Below, piece by piece: positions 36,227-47,915 of a DNA stretch of 64,000 nucleotides (position 1 is the first letter of the stretch; each line of letters begins with the position of its first letter). Location: assembly GCA_019359245.1 (NCBI GenBank), contig JAHHHR010000014.1, positions 1 through 64,000 of the forward strand, given 5' to 3'. The translations under genes were made by a program, and so were the position numbers. Under the pieces are notes generated by a model. It did no database searches and was not told where the DNA came from. It saw only the letters and a program-made list of their open reading frames with translations. This DNA comes from Nostoc desertorum CM1-VF14. GTDB taxonomy: Bacteria > Cyanobacteriota > Cyanobacteriia > Cyanobacteriales > Nostocaceae.

Positions 36227-37708
36227 ATGACTTCGACATTGCCCGTACCTGAACCTCATCAAAGCGATTCCGCCAACACTGACGCTGATTCTCTCAGTTG
36301 GGAGGAAGAACTGGATAGTGCCATTTTCAGTTTTGAAGATATTCAGACGGAACTGAATTATAAACAAGCACAAACGGCACTGCGAAACTTGGTAACCAAT
36401 CTCGACCTCACCCCCCAAGAAAAAACCGGATTGGAGACGGAAATTGCTGATTTGGAAACCATGCTGGGGAAGTTAGACCGCATGGTGGTGCAGATTGCAG
36501 CTTTTGGCATGGTGGGGCGTGGTAAGTCTTCTCTACTCAATTCCTTGGTTGGACAAACAGTATTTGAAACTGGGCCGCTGCATGGTGTCACTCGTGCTGC
36601 ACAAAGAGTTAATTGGAGTATTAGTGAGGAAGCGATTGGGGAAACTGAACGTGCTTTGCGAGTTACTCTCCCTGGCGTAGGTCAATCTCAGGTGGAATTA
36701 ATTGACACTCCTGGGTTAGACGAGGTAGATGGTGCAACTCGTGCCGCATTAGCTGAACAGATTGCAAAACAAGCGGATTTAATTCTGTTTGTGATATCTG
36801 GCGACATGACAAAGCTAGAACACGCCGCTCTTTCTCAGTTGCGGGAAGCAGGTAAACCGATCATTCTGGTATTTAACAAAGTAGACCAGTATCCAGAAGC
36901 AGACCGGATGGCAATTTATCACAAAATCCGGGATGAAAGGGTGCGGGAATTGCTCACACCTTTGGAAATTGTCATGGCTGCGGCATCGCCATTGGTAAAG
37001 ACGGCGATTCGTCGCCCTGATGGTACTAGGGGCATACAGTTGCGTACAGGTAATGCCCAAGTCGAGGAACTCAAGCTAAAAATCTTGGAGATTCTGCATC
37101 GTGAGGGCAAAGCCTTAGTTGCTCTTAATACTATGCTTTATGCCGATGTTGTAAATGAGCAGTTGGTTGAGCGAAAACTGATGATTCGGGAACAGAATGC
37201 CGATCAGTTGATTTGGAAGGCTGTGATGACCAAGGCATTAGCGATCGCACTTAATCCCGTAACTGTGGTAGATATTTTGAGTAGTGTGGTAATTGATATT
37301 GCTCTGATTTTGGGTTTATCTAAACTCTATGGCTTCTCTATGACTGAAGCCGGGGCTGTACAACTGCTACAAAAAATCGCCCTCAGCATGGGCGGGATCG
37401 GTGCAAGTGAATTGTTAGCAAATTTAGGCTTGAGTGGATTAAAAACTCTACTTGGTATCTCTGCAACAGCTACCGCAGGTGTTGCCCTTGGCCCTTATAT
37501 ATCAGTGGCAATCACACAAGCGGGAGTAGCTGGTGTTTCTTCTTACGGTATTGGACAAGTTACCAAAGTTTATTTAGCCAATGGCGCGACTTGGGGGCCT
37601 GATGGGCCGAAAGCAGTGATTAATCGGATTTTGACAAACCTGGATGAAACTTCAATTCTCAACCGTATTAAAGATGAATTGCTTCACAAGGTAAAACTCA
37701 GAAGGTGA
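36227..37708 (+). CDS. Membrane-associated GTPase (Era-like, DUF697)
   Basis: 493 residues. A leading acidic region and helix (1-85) precede a G domain: G1 is FGMVGRGKSS (about 93-102), G3 is DTPGLDE, and G4 is NKVD. After about residue 300 come hydrophobic segments (VVDILSSVVIDIALILGLSKLYG and further) of the DUF697 type, which would insert in a membrane. Its role is not established; such proteins are common in cyanobacteria and plastid-related lineages. The start has no normal ribosome-binding site, only an aaaatct array. Confidence 0.85.
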   Translation: MTSTLPVPEPHQSDSANTDADSLSWEEELDSAIFSFEDIQTELNYKQAQTALRNLVTNLDLTPQEKTGLETEIADLETMLGKLDRMVVQIAAFGMVGRGKSSLLNSLVGQTVFETGPLHGVTRAAQRVNWSISEEAIGETERALRVTLPGVGQSQVELIDTPGLDEVDGATRAALAEQIAKQADLILFVISGDMTKLEHAALSQLREAGKPIILVFNKVDQYPEADRMAIYHKIRDERVRELLTPLEIVMAAASPLVKTAIRRPDGTRGIQLRTGNAQVEELKLKILEILHREGKALVALNTMLYADVVNEQLVERKLMIREQNADQLIWKAVMTKALAIALNPVTVVDILSSVVIDIALILGLSKLYGFSMTEAGAVQLLQKIALSMGGIGASELLANLGLSGLKTLLGISATATAGVALGPYISVAITQAGVAGVSSYGIGQVTKVYLANGATWGPDGPKAVINRILTNLDETSILNRIKDELLHKVKLRR

Positions 37709-37846
37709 TGCATAGACGTGGAGTTAATCAGGTTAGGTTAGCCATGTTAATCCCTAGAAAAACCTCCAAACCTACACCGCTTACTTTTCATGTTCAGAGA
37801 CACTGCGCGTAAGCTTGCTTTGATTAATTCGTAATTACGAATTATT

Positions 37847-38674
37847 TCAAATGTTTGTATTTTTTTCAAGCCAAACTACTAAATCAGATACATTTGAAAA
37901 ATCTAAAAATTCTTCCCCTAATTGTTCCAATTGTTCAGTAGATAAAACTCGAATTCTCTCAAATATTGATGAATCGATTTCTCCAAACCGCCGATTTAAC
38001 TGACGATTTAAAAAGCGTAAAGCTTCTTTTTGTTCTCCCTTCTGCAAAATATCCTGATAAATCACTGATTCTTGCATAATATCTTCCCGCAATAATTGAC
38101 GAATAAAATCTTTCTCAAACTTCAACCCTGCTAAAATCTCCGTGTAAGCAGCAGTATTTTGTCTAGTCTCGATATCTAGAATTTTAGCAATTTCTTCGGC
38201 AACCTGCGATAACAATACTTGAGCTGAATCTGTTTGCGTTAATGGTGCTAAAGGTAATAACGCCACATTGCCAAGAAATATTGCCGAATCTTGCTCCCAC
38301 ATTCGGATAACTCGATAACGGTGGGTTGTGACTTCACTGACATATTCTTCGGTAAAAGCGATTTCGTCACTTGTTTCTTGCAAGAAAATCACTATTTGCG
38401 TAACAGGAACTTGATATTTCCGTGTCAATCGGACATAGTAATCTAGCATCCGCAGAGAAATTGGTTTTTGGGATTTGACTGTGGTTTGGAATTCCAAATG
38501 TAAGATCCGATTCTCTGTTTGCAAAAATGTCACTGAATCAGCACGTATCGGTTCGATGCTCAGTTCGGTTTTTAAGATTTCAATTGTTTGCGGTTCTTGA
38601 TTTAATAACCAACGGATAAAATCACGAGGATATTTTTCTGCAAGTATTTTACAAAGGTTGTCATATTCTGCCAT
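37847..38674 (-). CDS. Rpn-family nuclease/transposase-like protein (DUF4351 C-terminus)
   Basis: 275 residues. The N-terminal half has the PD-(D/E)XK-type pattern of Rpn proteins (SIEPIRADSVTFLQTENRILHLEFQT: Asp, then Glu-x-Gln). The C-terminal 60 residues (KEALRFLNRQLNRRFGEIDSSIFERIRVLSTEQLEQLGEEFLDFSNVSDLVVWL) are the DUF4351 domain. Such genes are abundant, mobile-like and of uncertain role; E. coli Rpn proteins promote recombination as nucleases. All expected catalytic positions seem to be present. Confidence 0.85.
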   Translation of the reverse strand: MAEYDNLCKILAEKYPRDFIRWLLNQEPQTIEILKTELSIEPIRADSVTFLQTENRILHLEFQTTVKSQKPISLRMLDYYVRLTRKYQVPVTQIVIFLQETSDEIAFTEEYVSEVTTHRYRVIRMWEQDSAIFLGNVALLPLAPLTQTDSAQVLLSQVAEEIAKILDIETRQNTAAYTEILAGLKFEKDFIRQLLREDIMQESVIYQDILQKGEQKEALRFLNRQLNRRFGEIDSSIFERIRVLSTEQLEQLGEEFLDFSNVSDLVVWLEKNTNI

Positions 38675-38913
38675 CTATATACGCCTGATTTGATTATTTT
38701 AGAGGCGATGTCTGCGACGGGCTATTGGACGTTACAGCTTGATTTGGGCACATTTTTTTAATCTCTGAACTCGGAACTTGAGCTTTAGAATTTGAAATTT
38801 CAAGCTCTACGCTCAAACTCCGAGCTTCTAAACTATAACTTTCAACCTTTTAGGCAAAATTGCTGATAGATTTTCTCCACTACTGATGCTTACGGCTGTA
38901 CTTTCATCAACTT

Positions 38914-40566
38914 TTAATTTCTACCTTTGAAAGAGTTTAACCATTCTTGAACTTGCTCACGGGCAATATCGCGCCCTCCAAGACCAAAGGCTAGGGCAAT
39001 AGCAACTGCGATCGCACCTAGTAAAAGTCCAAAGGCTAAATTCACAATATCACTGGCAACTCCAATCTGTTGCAGCGCCATTGCAGAGACTAAAATAATG
39101 ATAGAAATCCGCGCTACTTGACCTAAAATTTGTGCCTGACGCTCACCGGAACTGGTAATAATGTTAAAAGCCAGATTTGCCAGGAATAAGCCAACAGCAA
39201 ATATTATCAATCCCGCTAAAATCCGCCCGAATATGACCACGATACCAGATACTAACGCTGTCAGGGCTGGAATATTCAAGATATTCACTGCCGCCACTGT
39301 TGCAAACAGCATGATACCCACTAAAGCAACAATGCCTGCAATTTCCGATGGAGTGCGGGTTGGAGTAGGTTCAACTGTTGGTTCTGTTGAAATTTCGATT
39401 CGTCTACTGGATCTTCTCAGACCCAATATAGTGAAAATGTTATTAAAGCCTAAATTGGTGAGGATACTTGTAACCAGATCCGCGACAAAGCGCCCCACGA
39501 AATAGGCAACAATCCAGATTGCAACGGCTGTAAAGATGGCAGGTAGCGCGTTGAGAATCTGTTGCAGCATTGCGATCGCCGGCACAGATATCGCATTAAT
39601 TTGCAAGGCATTGAGGGCTGCGATCGCTACAGGAATCAAAATCAAAACATAGACAATCGTGCCGATAATACTCGATAGAGGTTGCACCCCCGCAGTGGAA
39701 GATAATCCCAACCGACTACCTAAATGATCAATACCAGTTGTCGCCAGCAAGTTCGTCACAATCCGCCGCACCACATTAGCTATAAACCAGCCAACGACAG
39801 CAATTAATATCGCTGCTAAAATGTTCGGCAGAATTAGTAGAATTTCTGTAATTAGAGCTTGTACTGGTTGTAGAGCCTGCCTTAGTTCGAGAGTATCCAA
39901 AACTGGGGCAAGAAACAATAAAAATATAAACCAATACAGAGCATTGCCAATTGTTTCACTCAGAGACAATTGATTAAGGCTGGGTGCGGTGTCTGCTGGT
40001 TCTGGATTCAAACGCTCATCCAAGTTAAATGCCTGTAATGAGCGAACAGTGATAATTTTCACAATGGTCGCCAAAAACCAAGCGGTTAGCAAAATGATTC
40101 CAGCACCAACCAGCTTTGGCACAAAGCCAATAAGTTGATTGAGAAAATTATTAAGGGGTCGAGACGCTATCTCCAGATCCAATGTCTGTAAAACAGCTAC
40201 TGCCGTCAACAAAAGAATGCTCCAAAAGACTATGCTGGAGATAAATTTCTCCACTTGGGGAACATCTTGACGGCCTGTTATCCCTGCGGCAATGCGGTTA
40301 TCAATGTTTGTGCGATTAAGGAGTCCTCGCGTCACTGCTGCTGCGATCGCTGCAATTAGCCAACCTACTAACAAGATTGCTACTGCCCCTAGCAGACGGG
40401 GTGTAAACAGAATCAACTGTTGAACAATACCTTGCACATCAGCAATTCCTTGGTTCACTGCTGGTTGAACCTGTTGCAAGCTGGGCGATTGCGCCAAAAA
40501 TTGCTGTCCCCTCATCGATAAACCAATATCTATCAACTGGGTTATTCCCTGCCAAGTTGTGTTCAT
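38914..40566 (-). CDS. Membrane protein of repeated channel-type TM helices (MscS-related)
   Basis: 550 residues built from five repeats of a hydrophobic helix pair: RLLGAVAILLVGWLIAAI, KLVGAGIILLTAWFLATI, NILAAILIAVVGWFIANV, AIFTAVAIWIVAYFVGRF and RILAGLIIFAVGLFLANL. Each is followed by a short polar helix. This is the conserved TM-helix repeat found with mechanosensitive channels, but no MscS beta or vestibule domain is present, so channel function is unproven. The N-terminal 50 residues are hydrophilic and Gln-rich. It is a single gene. Confidence 0.82.
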   Translation of the reverse strand: MNTTWQGITQLIDIGLSMRGQQFLAQSPSLQQVQPAVNQGIADVQGIVQQLILFTPRLLGAVAILLVGWLIAAIAAAVTRGLLNRTNIDNRIAAGITGRQDVPQVEKFISSIVFWSILLLTAVAVLQTLDLEIASRPLNNFLNQLIGFVPKLVGAGIILLTAWFLATIVKIITVRSLQAFNLDERLNPEPADTAPSLNQLSLSETIGNALYWFIFLLFLAPVLDTLELRQALQPVQALITEILLILPNILAAILIAVVGWFIANVVRRIVTNLLATTGIDHLGSRLGLSSTAGVQPLSSIIGTIVYVLILIPVAIAALNALQINAISVPAIAMLQQILNALPAIFTAVAIWIVAYFVGRFVADLVTSILTNLGFNNIFTILGLRRSSRRIEISTEPTVEPTPTRTPSEIAGIVALVGIMLFATVAAVNILNIPALTALVSGIVVIFGRILAGLIIFAVGLFLANLAFNIITSSGERQAQILGQVARISIIILVSAMALQQIGVASDIVNLAFGLLLGAIAVAIALAFGLGGRDIAREQVQEWLNSFKGRN

Positions 40567-40819
40567 GGTTTTCCGGTATTAAGCTTTTAAGTGTTCGTCA
40601 AAACACTGGCATACTTATGAGGTGCTTAGATTTGAATAATTTTGCACCCCAGTAAGTTTACTAGTATTTTGCCTATCAATTTACCAGCAAATTACCCGTA
40701 AACTAATTTTGTTTGTTATTTACCCTTTTTCGTTGCCAAATACCCGATGCCCAACTAATCTGCTGAAAGTGCTTGATTTTGGGTTATTCTAAGGGCAGCA
40801 ACAGCATAAAAAATGTAGA

Positions 40820-41260
40820 ATGTCCCAAGTTTTGGAACAATCGATTCAAATTAATGCTACAGCTACGGTAGTCGAGCGCTGTATTACTGATCTAGCCTTG
40901 ATGCACCGTTGGCTGAATCCCGTCCTCCGTTGCGAACCTGTGGGCGACACTTGGAGTACCGATGTCGGCAGCCAAAGTCGTTTTATTATTCAAATTCCTC
41001 TACTAAAACCCACATTGAACAGCGTAGTTGTAGAACGACAACCGGGTTTGATAATCTGGGGATTTGAGGGATTTTTTCAAGGGCGCGATCGCTGGGAATG
41101 TCAACCCACAGAAAAGGGAACGCTCTTACTGAACCGTTTTGAGTACGATATCCCTAACCCTTTAGTTAGTTGGGGTTTTAACACCTTTGCCGCATCTTGG
41201 ACAAAAGAAGATATGCAAGCCCAACTGCGTCGCCTCAAACGAGTTGCAGAAAATTTGTAA
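40820..41260 (+). CDS. SRPBCC-family (START-like) protein
   Basis: 146 residues with the helix-grip pattern of SRPBCC/polyketide cyclase-like proteins: an N-terminal strand (VLEQSIQINATATVVERCITDLALMHRWLNPVLRCEPVG), a central beta-sheet (GLIIWGFEGFFQGRDRWECQP) and a long C-terminal helix (NTFAASWTKEDMQAQLRRLKRVAENL). The family binds hydrophobic ligands; the ligand here is unknown. It lies alone, ending at a run of attcgta repeats. Confidence 0.82.
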   Translation: MSQVLEQSIQINATATVVERCITDLALMHRWLNPVLRCEPVGDTWSTDVGSQSRFIIQIPLLKPTLNSVVVERQPGLIIWGFEGFFQGRDRWECQPTEKGTLLLNRFEYDIPNPLVSWGFNTFAASWTKEDMQAQLRRLKRVAENL

Positions 41261-41330
41261 TTCGTAATTCGTAATTCGTAATTGAGCATTGGGCATTGGT
41301 TCTTCTTTCTCCCCCTGCTCCCCTTACTCC

Positions 41331-42155
41331 CTACCTACCCTTACCCAATTCAGTAAGTAGCCGCCGAATCACAGATGCATCCTCGGCATCAGGAACTTTT
41401 GCTAAATATTTTTGAAAGTCGTTTATGGCTTGGGGATAGTAACCAAGTTGATAGGAGATCAAACCGCGATCGCGCAATTCTACAGTTAAATCAGGAAACA
41501 GCAACAAAATTCGTTCCACTGCTGCTAGCGTTTTTTCTAACTCTTGCTGTTTGAGGTAAATAAATTTTAAATTTGTCAGCATCCGTGCCAAAAATTGCCG
41601 ATGACTGACTACAGCTAAAAATTCTGGTTGTAGCGTCACAGGCTGCTGATAAAGCTGAGACAGCCGTTCTTCGCAATCTTGGGCAAATATTATTTCACCA
41701 CCATTGAAAGCATCGACAAAAATCTCTATATCTGGGATATCCGGGCGGATTAGGAAATGCCCTGGCATCCCCACGCCCACCATCGGAAAATCAATCCGTT
41801 TGGCAACCTCCAAGTAAACCAACGCCAAGCTAATAGGAATCCCCAGCCGTCGGTCAATTACATCATTGAAAAAGCTGTTGCGAGGATCGTAATAGTCAAT
41901 TTTATTACCAGAAAACTTTAAATCTTCGTAGAGATATTGATTAATACTTTGAACTATCCGCAAAGGATATCGTGAATCAGGTAGGCGTTCTTGAAGCTCC
42001 CATGCCATTGTATCAAGCGCGTTGAGATATTCCTCTGCATCTAGCTTGGGATATTCTTCTTGTGCAATATACAAAGCTGCCTTTGCTAAATCAATATCCT
42101 CGTCAGACTGTTGAATCTCCTGGTAAAAGTATTGTCGCGCTGACGAGAAATTCAT
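41331..42155 (-). CDS. SirB1-family transglutaminase-like TPR protein
   Basis: About 274 residues from the Met at 42155 (MNFSSARQYFYQEIQQ); an upstream ATG at 42194 would add 13 residues of doubtful sequence. The SirB1 core has YDPRNSFFNDVIDRRLGIPISLALVYLEVAKRIDFPMVGVGMPGHFLIRP, where the usual catalytic Cys of transglutaminases is not evident. The C-terminal third (NLKFIYLKQQELEKTLAAVERILLLFPDLTVELRDRGLISYQLGYYPQAINDFQKYLAKVP) is TPR-like. Function is not settled in cyanobacteria. Confidence 0.85.
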   Translation of the reverse strand: MNFSSARQYFYQEIQQSDEDIDLAKAALYIAQEEYPKLDAEEYLNALDTMAWELQERLPDSRYPLRIVQSINQYLYEDLKFSGNKIDYYDPRNSFFNDVIDRRLGIPISLALVYLEVAKRIDFPMVGVGMPGHFLIRPDIPDIEIFVDAFNGGEIIFAQDCEERLSQLYQQPVTLQPEFLAVVSHRQFLARMLTNLKFIYLKQQELEKTLAAVERILLLFPDLTVELRDRGLISYQLGYYPQAINDFQKYLAKVPDAEDASVIRRLLTELGKGR

Positions 42156-42194
42156 AAGGTTTTGCTCGGTGGAAGTGTGAATATGAAGCCGCAA

Positions 42195-42525
42195 TTAGAT
42201 CCAAAGCACGTAAACAGCTTCCTGTACCTATTTTTATAAAATTTACCTAACTTTTGGACTAATAAACATCTTGCAAAAGGGTAGTATTTTTCATGTATCC
42301 ATTCGCTAATTTTCATAGCTTGTAATATTTTACATAATGTCTTTTGACAGAAAACCAGATTTCTGCATAACTAGTTTCTATAAATTAGGTAAGAATTAAA
42401 TCTTTTTTATCTATTAATTATTTAAGTTTTTTAGAAAGAGATTTGAAACAAATTACCTGATCAACTATTTGACCCCTATATTTGAGTATCGCCAATGTCT
42501 CAACAAAACAAAAGGCAAGCCGTTT
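42195..42525. other. Gene-free AT-rich stretch
   Basis: No gene, RNA or repeat is recognised in this AT-rich stretch of about 330 bases upstream of the SirB1-like gene. Confidence 0.5.
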
Positions 42526-42684
42526 CTATTTCTGTATTGTTGGTGAAATCGATGGAACAGAAGGTGTTCGATTAGTTTGATAGCTTGTAAATCCCAAGTA
42601 TCCTAAGAAAATAATTACCCCAACTAAAGTAACTATCTGAATAGATTTTTCAACCGTGATCAAGCTACTTACAAACTTCTCCAT
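42526..42684 (-). CDS. Possible small single-span membrane protein
   Basis: A 52-residue frame, MEKFVSSLITVEKSIQI then VTLVGVIIFLGYLGFTSYQ, then a Pro/Ser-rich tail. One clean transmembrane helix (about residues 16-34) flanked by charged residues makes it look like one of the many tiny cyanobacterial membrane proteins. No strong ribosome-binding site is visible and I recognise no family, so it remains tentative. Confidence 0.35.
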   Translation of the reverse strand: MEKFVSSLITVEKSIQIVTLVGVIIFLGYLGFTSYQTNRTPSVPSISPTIQK

Positions 42685-42757
42685 TGGAATCTTTTCGGTT
42701 TTATTGTGCCCTTTTTATCGATAAACTTCATTAGGCTGCACTGTTAAGTAGCGAGGC

Positions 42758-43006
42758 TTAAAGAGCAGAGGAATTTAATACCTGCATCACTGCGTCAATA
42801 AATTTTTCACCCCAAACGCTTGCTAGTAGTCCACAGGATATAATCAGCAATGATGCAATGCCTACTTGAACTAAGTTCAAATCTATGGATGATCCATAGG
42901 AGATAGGAATGATTACCATAAAAGCACCAAGCGCCGCACCCCCAAGAAATCGATGGGTAACTTTAGCACTGAAACGAAGTTTTAGATCACTATCTTCAGA
43001 AGTCAT
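42758..43006 (-). CDS. Small two-span membrane protein
   Basis: 82 residues: a polar N-terminus (MTSEDSDLKLRFSAKV), then two hydrophobic segments at about 19-40 (RFLGGAALGAFMVIIPISYG) and 45-65 (LVQVGIASLLIISCGLLASVWG). AAGGA sits 7 bases before the ATG, which supports real translation. The family is not recognised. It lies upstream of the 52-residue frame on the same strand, so the two may be co-transcribed. Confidence 0.65.
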   Translation of the reverse strand: MTSEDSDLKLRFSAKVTHRFLGGAALGAFMVIIPISYGSSIDLNLVQVGIASLLIISCGLLASVWGEKFIDAVMQVLNSSAL

Positions 43007-45052
<2,046 letters not shown>

Positions 45053-45140
45053 TCATTAGTCATTGGTCATTAGTCATTAGTTCAACTGCTAATGGCTAAT
45101 GGCAAATTACAAAAGACACAGGACAAAGGACAAAGGACAA

Positions 45141-45554
45141 ATGACATTAACCGTTCGTGTAATTTCCCCAGACAAAACAGTATGGGATGCCCCAGCTGAA
45201 GAAGTAGTTTTGCCTAGCACTACTGGTCAACTAGGTATCCTAACTGGACACGCACCACTTTTGACCGCTCTGGATACTGGTGTAATGCGAGTTCGCGGTG
45301 CAAAAAATCAGAATTGGGAAGCGATCGCCCTTTTGGGTGGCTTTGCCGAAGTCGAAGAAAATGAAGTGACAATTCTGGTTAACGGCGCTGAACGTGGCGA
45401 CAAAATTAACCTTGATGAAGCCCGTACTGCTTACAACCAAGCAGAAGCGCGTCTAAGTCAAGTGTCAGCAGACGATCGCCAAGCCCAAATTCAAGCAACC
45501 CAAGCCTTCAAACGTGCCCGCGCTCGGTTTCAAGCGGCTGGCGGTTTGGTCTAA
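45141..45554 (+). CDS. atpC: ATP synthase F1 subunit epsilon
   Basis: 137 residues from [48 protein letters not shown], the standard epsilon N-terminal beta-sandwich, with a C-terminal helical pair ([40 protein letters not shown]). The subunit inhibits ATP hydrolysis. The frame is open to an ATG at 45099, but that extension is tandem repeat (acaaagg units). The start at 45141 fits the family, and its ribosome-binding site (aaagga) is provided by that repeat. Confidence 0.97.
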   Translation: MTLTVRVISPDKTVWDAPAEEVVLPSTTGQLGILTGHAPLLTALDTGVMRVRGAKNQNWEAIALLGGFAEVEENEVTILVNGAERGDKINLDEARTAYNQAEARLSQVSADDRQAQIQATQAFKRARARFQAAGGLV

Positions 45555-45573
45555 TTTTACTTTCTATTTCAAC

Positions 45574-45603
45574 TTTGTAGGTTGGTAATCTCCAACCTAC
45601 AAA
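45574..45603 (+). terminator. Terminator after atpBC
   Basis: A perfect 12-bp stem, TTTGTAGGTTGG (45574-45585) and CCAACCTACAAA (45592-45603) with loop TAATCT, lies 20 bases after the atpC stop and is followed by TTATTTATT. Confidence 0.8.
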
Positions 45604-45706
45604 TTATTTATTAACTTTTAAAAAAATTACGTCAAGTTTAAGAAATCGAGGTCAGCCATAGTGAAGTGTTAACTTAGCTAATTAGTTGCCCAGATGGGCA
45701 CAAATT

Positions 45707-47812
45707 ATGAAAAGCTTTTCATCTTTGCTTGGTACTCGTAAAAAAAATAAGGTAGCTCGTTTTACAGCATCTATCGTAGCAACGTTAGCGCTTGCTGGTA
45801 GTGTTCACTCTGCCAATGCTACTCCTGTAAAAACAACTACTACTAAAGAAATAACTTCGGCATCAGTCCAGATAAATCAGACCACACCAAATATTGCCCA
45901 GTTACAAATTAGCAGGACTCAATATCAAGCTGCTGGAATTGATCCTGTTGTACTGGTTCCCATCTTACTTGTAGGCGGTTTCGTCATCTTTGTCCCCTTA
46001 TTCTTTGGCGGACTGGTTGTTATTGGCGAACGGGAAGTCGGCATTGTGGTAAGGAAATTTACCCTTTCCGGTCGTGGACTACCCGCCGACAGTTTGATTG
46101 CCCTCAACGGCGAAGCTGGCTTACAGGCAGATACTTTAGCTCCTGGTTGGCATTGGGGCTATTGGCCTTGGCAGTATTCTGTAAAGAAAGAATCGGTAAT
46201 TGTCGTTCCCCAAGGGGAAATCGCTTTGATTGTGGCGGCAGATGGCGCATCCAACCCACCAGAGCGGATTTTGGGTAAAATTGTCAGTTGCGATAACTTC
46301 CAAGATGCTCGGAAATTCCTTACCGAAGGCGGGGAAAAAGGGCGGCAAATGGGTTTTCTCACGGCTGGTACGTATCGGATCAATACCGCCCTGTTTAAAG
46401 TCATCATGGCAGCAAATGCCAGCGCTCATGGCATGGCTCCAGAACAGTTGCGGGTGTACAGTCTGGCATCGGACAAAGTTGGTATTGTCACTACCTTAGA
46501 TGGTGTACCAATTTCTGCCGGTGAACTCGCAGGCCCCATAATTGACGAACACAACAACTTCCAAAATGGTCAGAAATTTATTAATGGCGGTGGGCGGCGA
46601 GGTTTACAAGAACAGACTTTGCTTTCTGGTTCTTGGAACTTGAACCCTTGGTTTGTCCAGGTTGAGCAAGTGCCGATGACCGAAATTCCCATTGGGTATG
46701 TGGGTGTGGTAATTTCTTTCGTAGGTAAAGCACATCAAGATGTTAGTGGTGCAGCTTTCACCCACGGTAACTTGGTGAATCCTGGACATAAGGGCGTGTG
46801 GATCGAACCGCTATATCCTGGCAAGCACCCGATTAATTCTCGGATTATGAAGATTGAACTAGTGCCAACGACCAACATTGTATTAAATTGGTCAGATCGC
46901 ACCGAACGTCACAGCTATGATGCTCAACTCGCTTCCTTGACAGTGCGATCGCGTGATGGGTTTGCCTTTGATTTAGAAGTAGCACAAATTATCCATGTGG
47001 GTGCTTTAGATGCTCCAAAGGTAATTTCTCGCGTTGGTGCAATGCAAAATCTGGTAGACCATGTATTAGAACCAACTATTGGTAATTATTTCCGCAACTC
47101 AGCCCAAGACTATACTGTACTAGACTTTCTCACCGCTCGGAGTGAACGACAATCTGAGGCTGCTGAGTATATTAAAACAGCATTGCGGGCTTATGATGTG
47201 CAAGCGATCGATACTTTAATTGGTGATATTCAACCACCAGCGTCGTTAATGCAGACACAGACAGACCGGAAAATTGCTGAAGAAGAACGCAAGACTTATG
47301 AAGTTCAGCAGATGGCGCAAACCCAACGGCAGCAGCTTGTCCGGGAAACGGCACTCGCTAATATCCAGCAAGAAATGGTGAAATCGGAGCAGAGTGTACA
47401 TATAGCTGACCTGAAAGCCCAAGCCCAAATTAAGGAGGCGAACGGTGAAGCTGAGGGGACAAAACTCCGGGCAATTGCTGAGGCTGAAGGTATACGGGCC
47501 ACAGGTAATGCCAAAGCTGAAACCTACCGCGCTGGCGTGGAAGCCTTGGGTTCACAAGGTTATACAGCAATGCAACTAATGCAGATTATCGGCGATCGCA
47601 ATGTCCGCTTGATACCAGATGTCTTAGTTGGCAGTAACGGTAGCAATAACGGCTTGGTGGATGGGCTATTATCCATGATTTTATGGAATCAAACTGGTAA
47701 GGGTGAATTGACACCAACACATTTGCATCCACAACCAGTAGTTACCAAAGTACAACCAACCCCAGAAAACGGTCATCCACCGATAGTTGTGAATTTTCCT
47801 GTAGATAAGTAA
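45707..47812 (+). CDS. Large SPFH/flotillin-like membrane protein
   Basis: About 701 residues from the ATG at 45707; a TTG at 45686 is a weaker alternative. It has a signal-like basic N-terminus with hydrophobic segment (about 15-35), a second membrane segment (about 80-105; VVLVPILLVGGFVIFVPLFFGGLVVIG), and a band-7/SPFH region beginning GEREVGIVVRKFTLSGR. A long Gln/Glu/Ala-rich coiled coil (about 535-640) follows, then a Pro-rich end. It resembles prokaryotic flotillin-type scaffolds but is larger than usual. A role in membrane organisation is inferred. Confidence 0.85.
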   Translation: MKSFSSLLGTRKKNKVARFTASIVATLALAGSVHSANATPVKTTTTKEITSASVQINQTTPNIAQLQISRTQYQAAGIDPVVLVPILLVGGFVIFVPLFFGGLVVIGEREVGIVVRKFTLSGRGLPADSLIALNGEAGLQADTLAPGWHWGYWPWQYSVKKESVIVVPQGEIALIVAADGASNPPERILGKIVSCDNFQDARKFLTEGGEKGRQMGFLTAGTYRINTALFKVIMAANASAHGMAPEQLRVYSLASDKVGIVTTLDGVPISAGELAGPIIDEHNNFQNGQKFINGGGRRGLQEQTLLSGSWNLNPWFVQVEQVPMTEIPIGYVGVVISFVGKAHQDVSGAAFTHGNLVNPGHKGVWIEPLYPGKHPINSRIMKIELVPTTNIVLNWSDRTERHSYDAQLASLTVRSRDGFAFDLEVAQIIHVGALDAPKVISRVGAMQNLVDHVLEPTIGNYFRNSAQDYTVLDFLTARSERQSEAAEYIKTALRAYDVQAIDTLIGDIQPPASLMQTQTDRKIAEEERKTYEVQQMAQTQRQQLVRETALANIQQEMVKSEQSVHIADLKAQAQIKEANGEAEGTKLRAIAEAEGIRATGNAKAETYRAGVEALGSQGYTAMQLMQIIGDRNVRLIPDVLVGSNGSNNGLVDGLLSMILWNQTGKGELTPTHLHPQPVVTKVQPTPENGHPPIVVNFPVDK

Positions 47813-47915
47813 CATCAAGAACATGAAGTAGGGGCATAACATTGTTCTGCCCTTACAAAAAACAAACGGCAATATCTTATGTGGGCATTTTGCCCACCTT
47901 GTAGGTAGAGAAATT

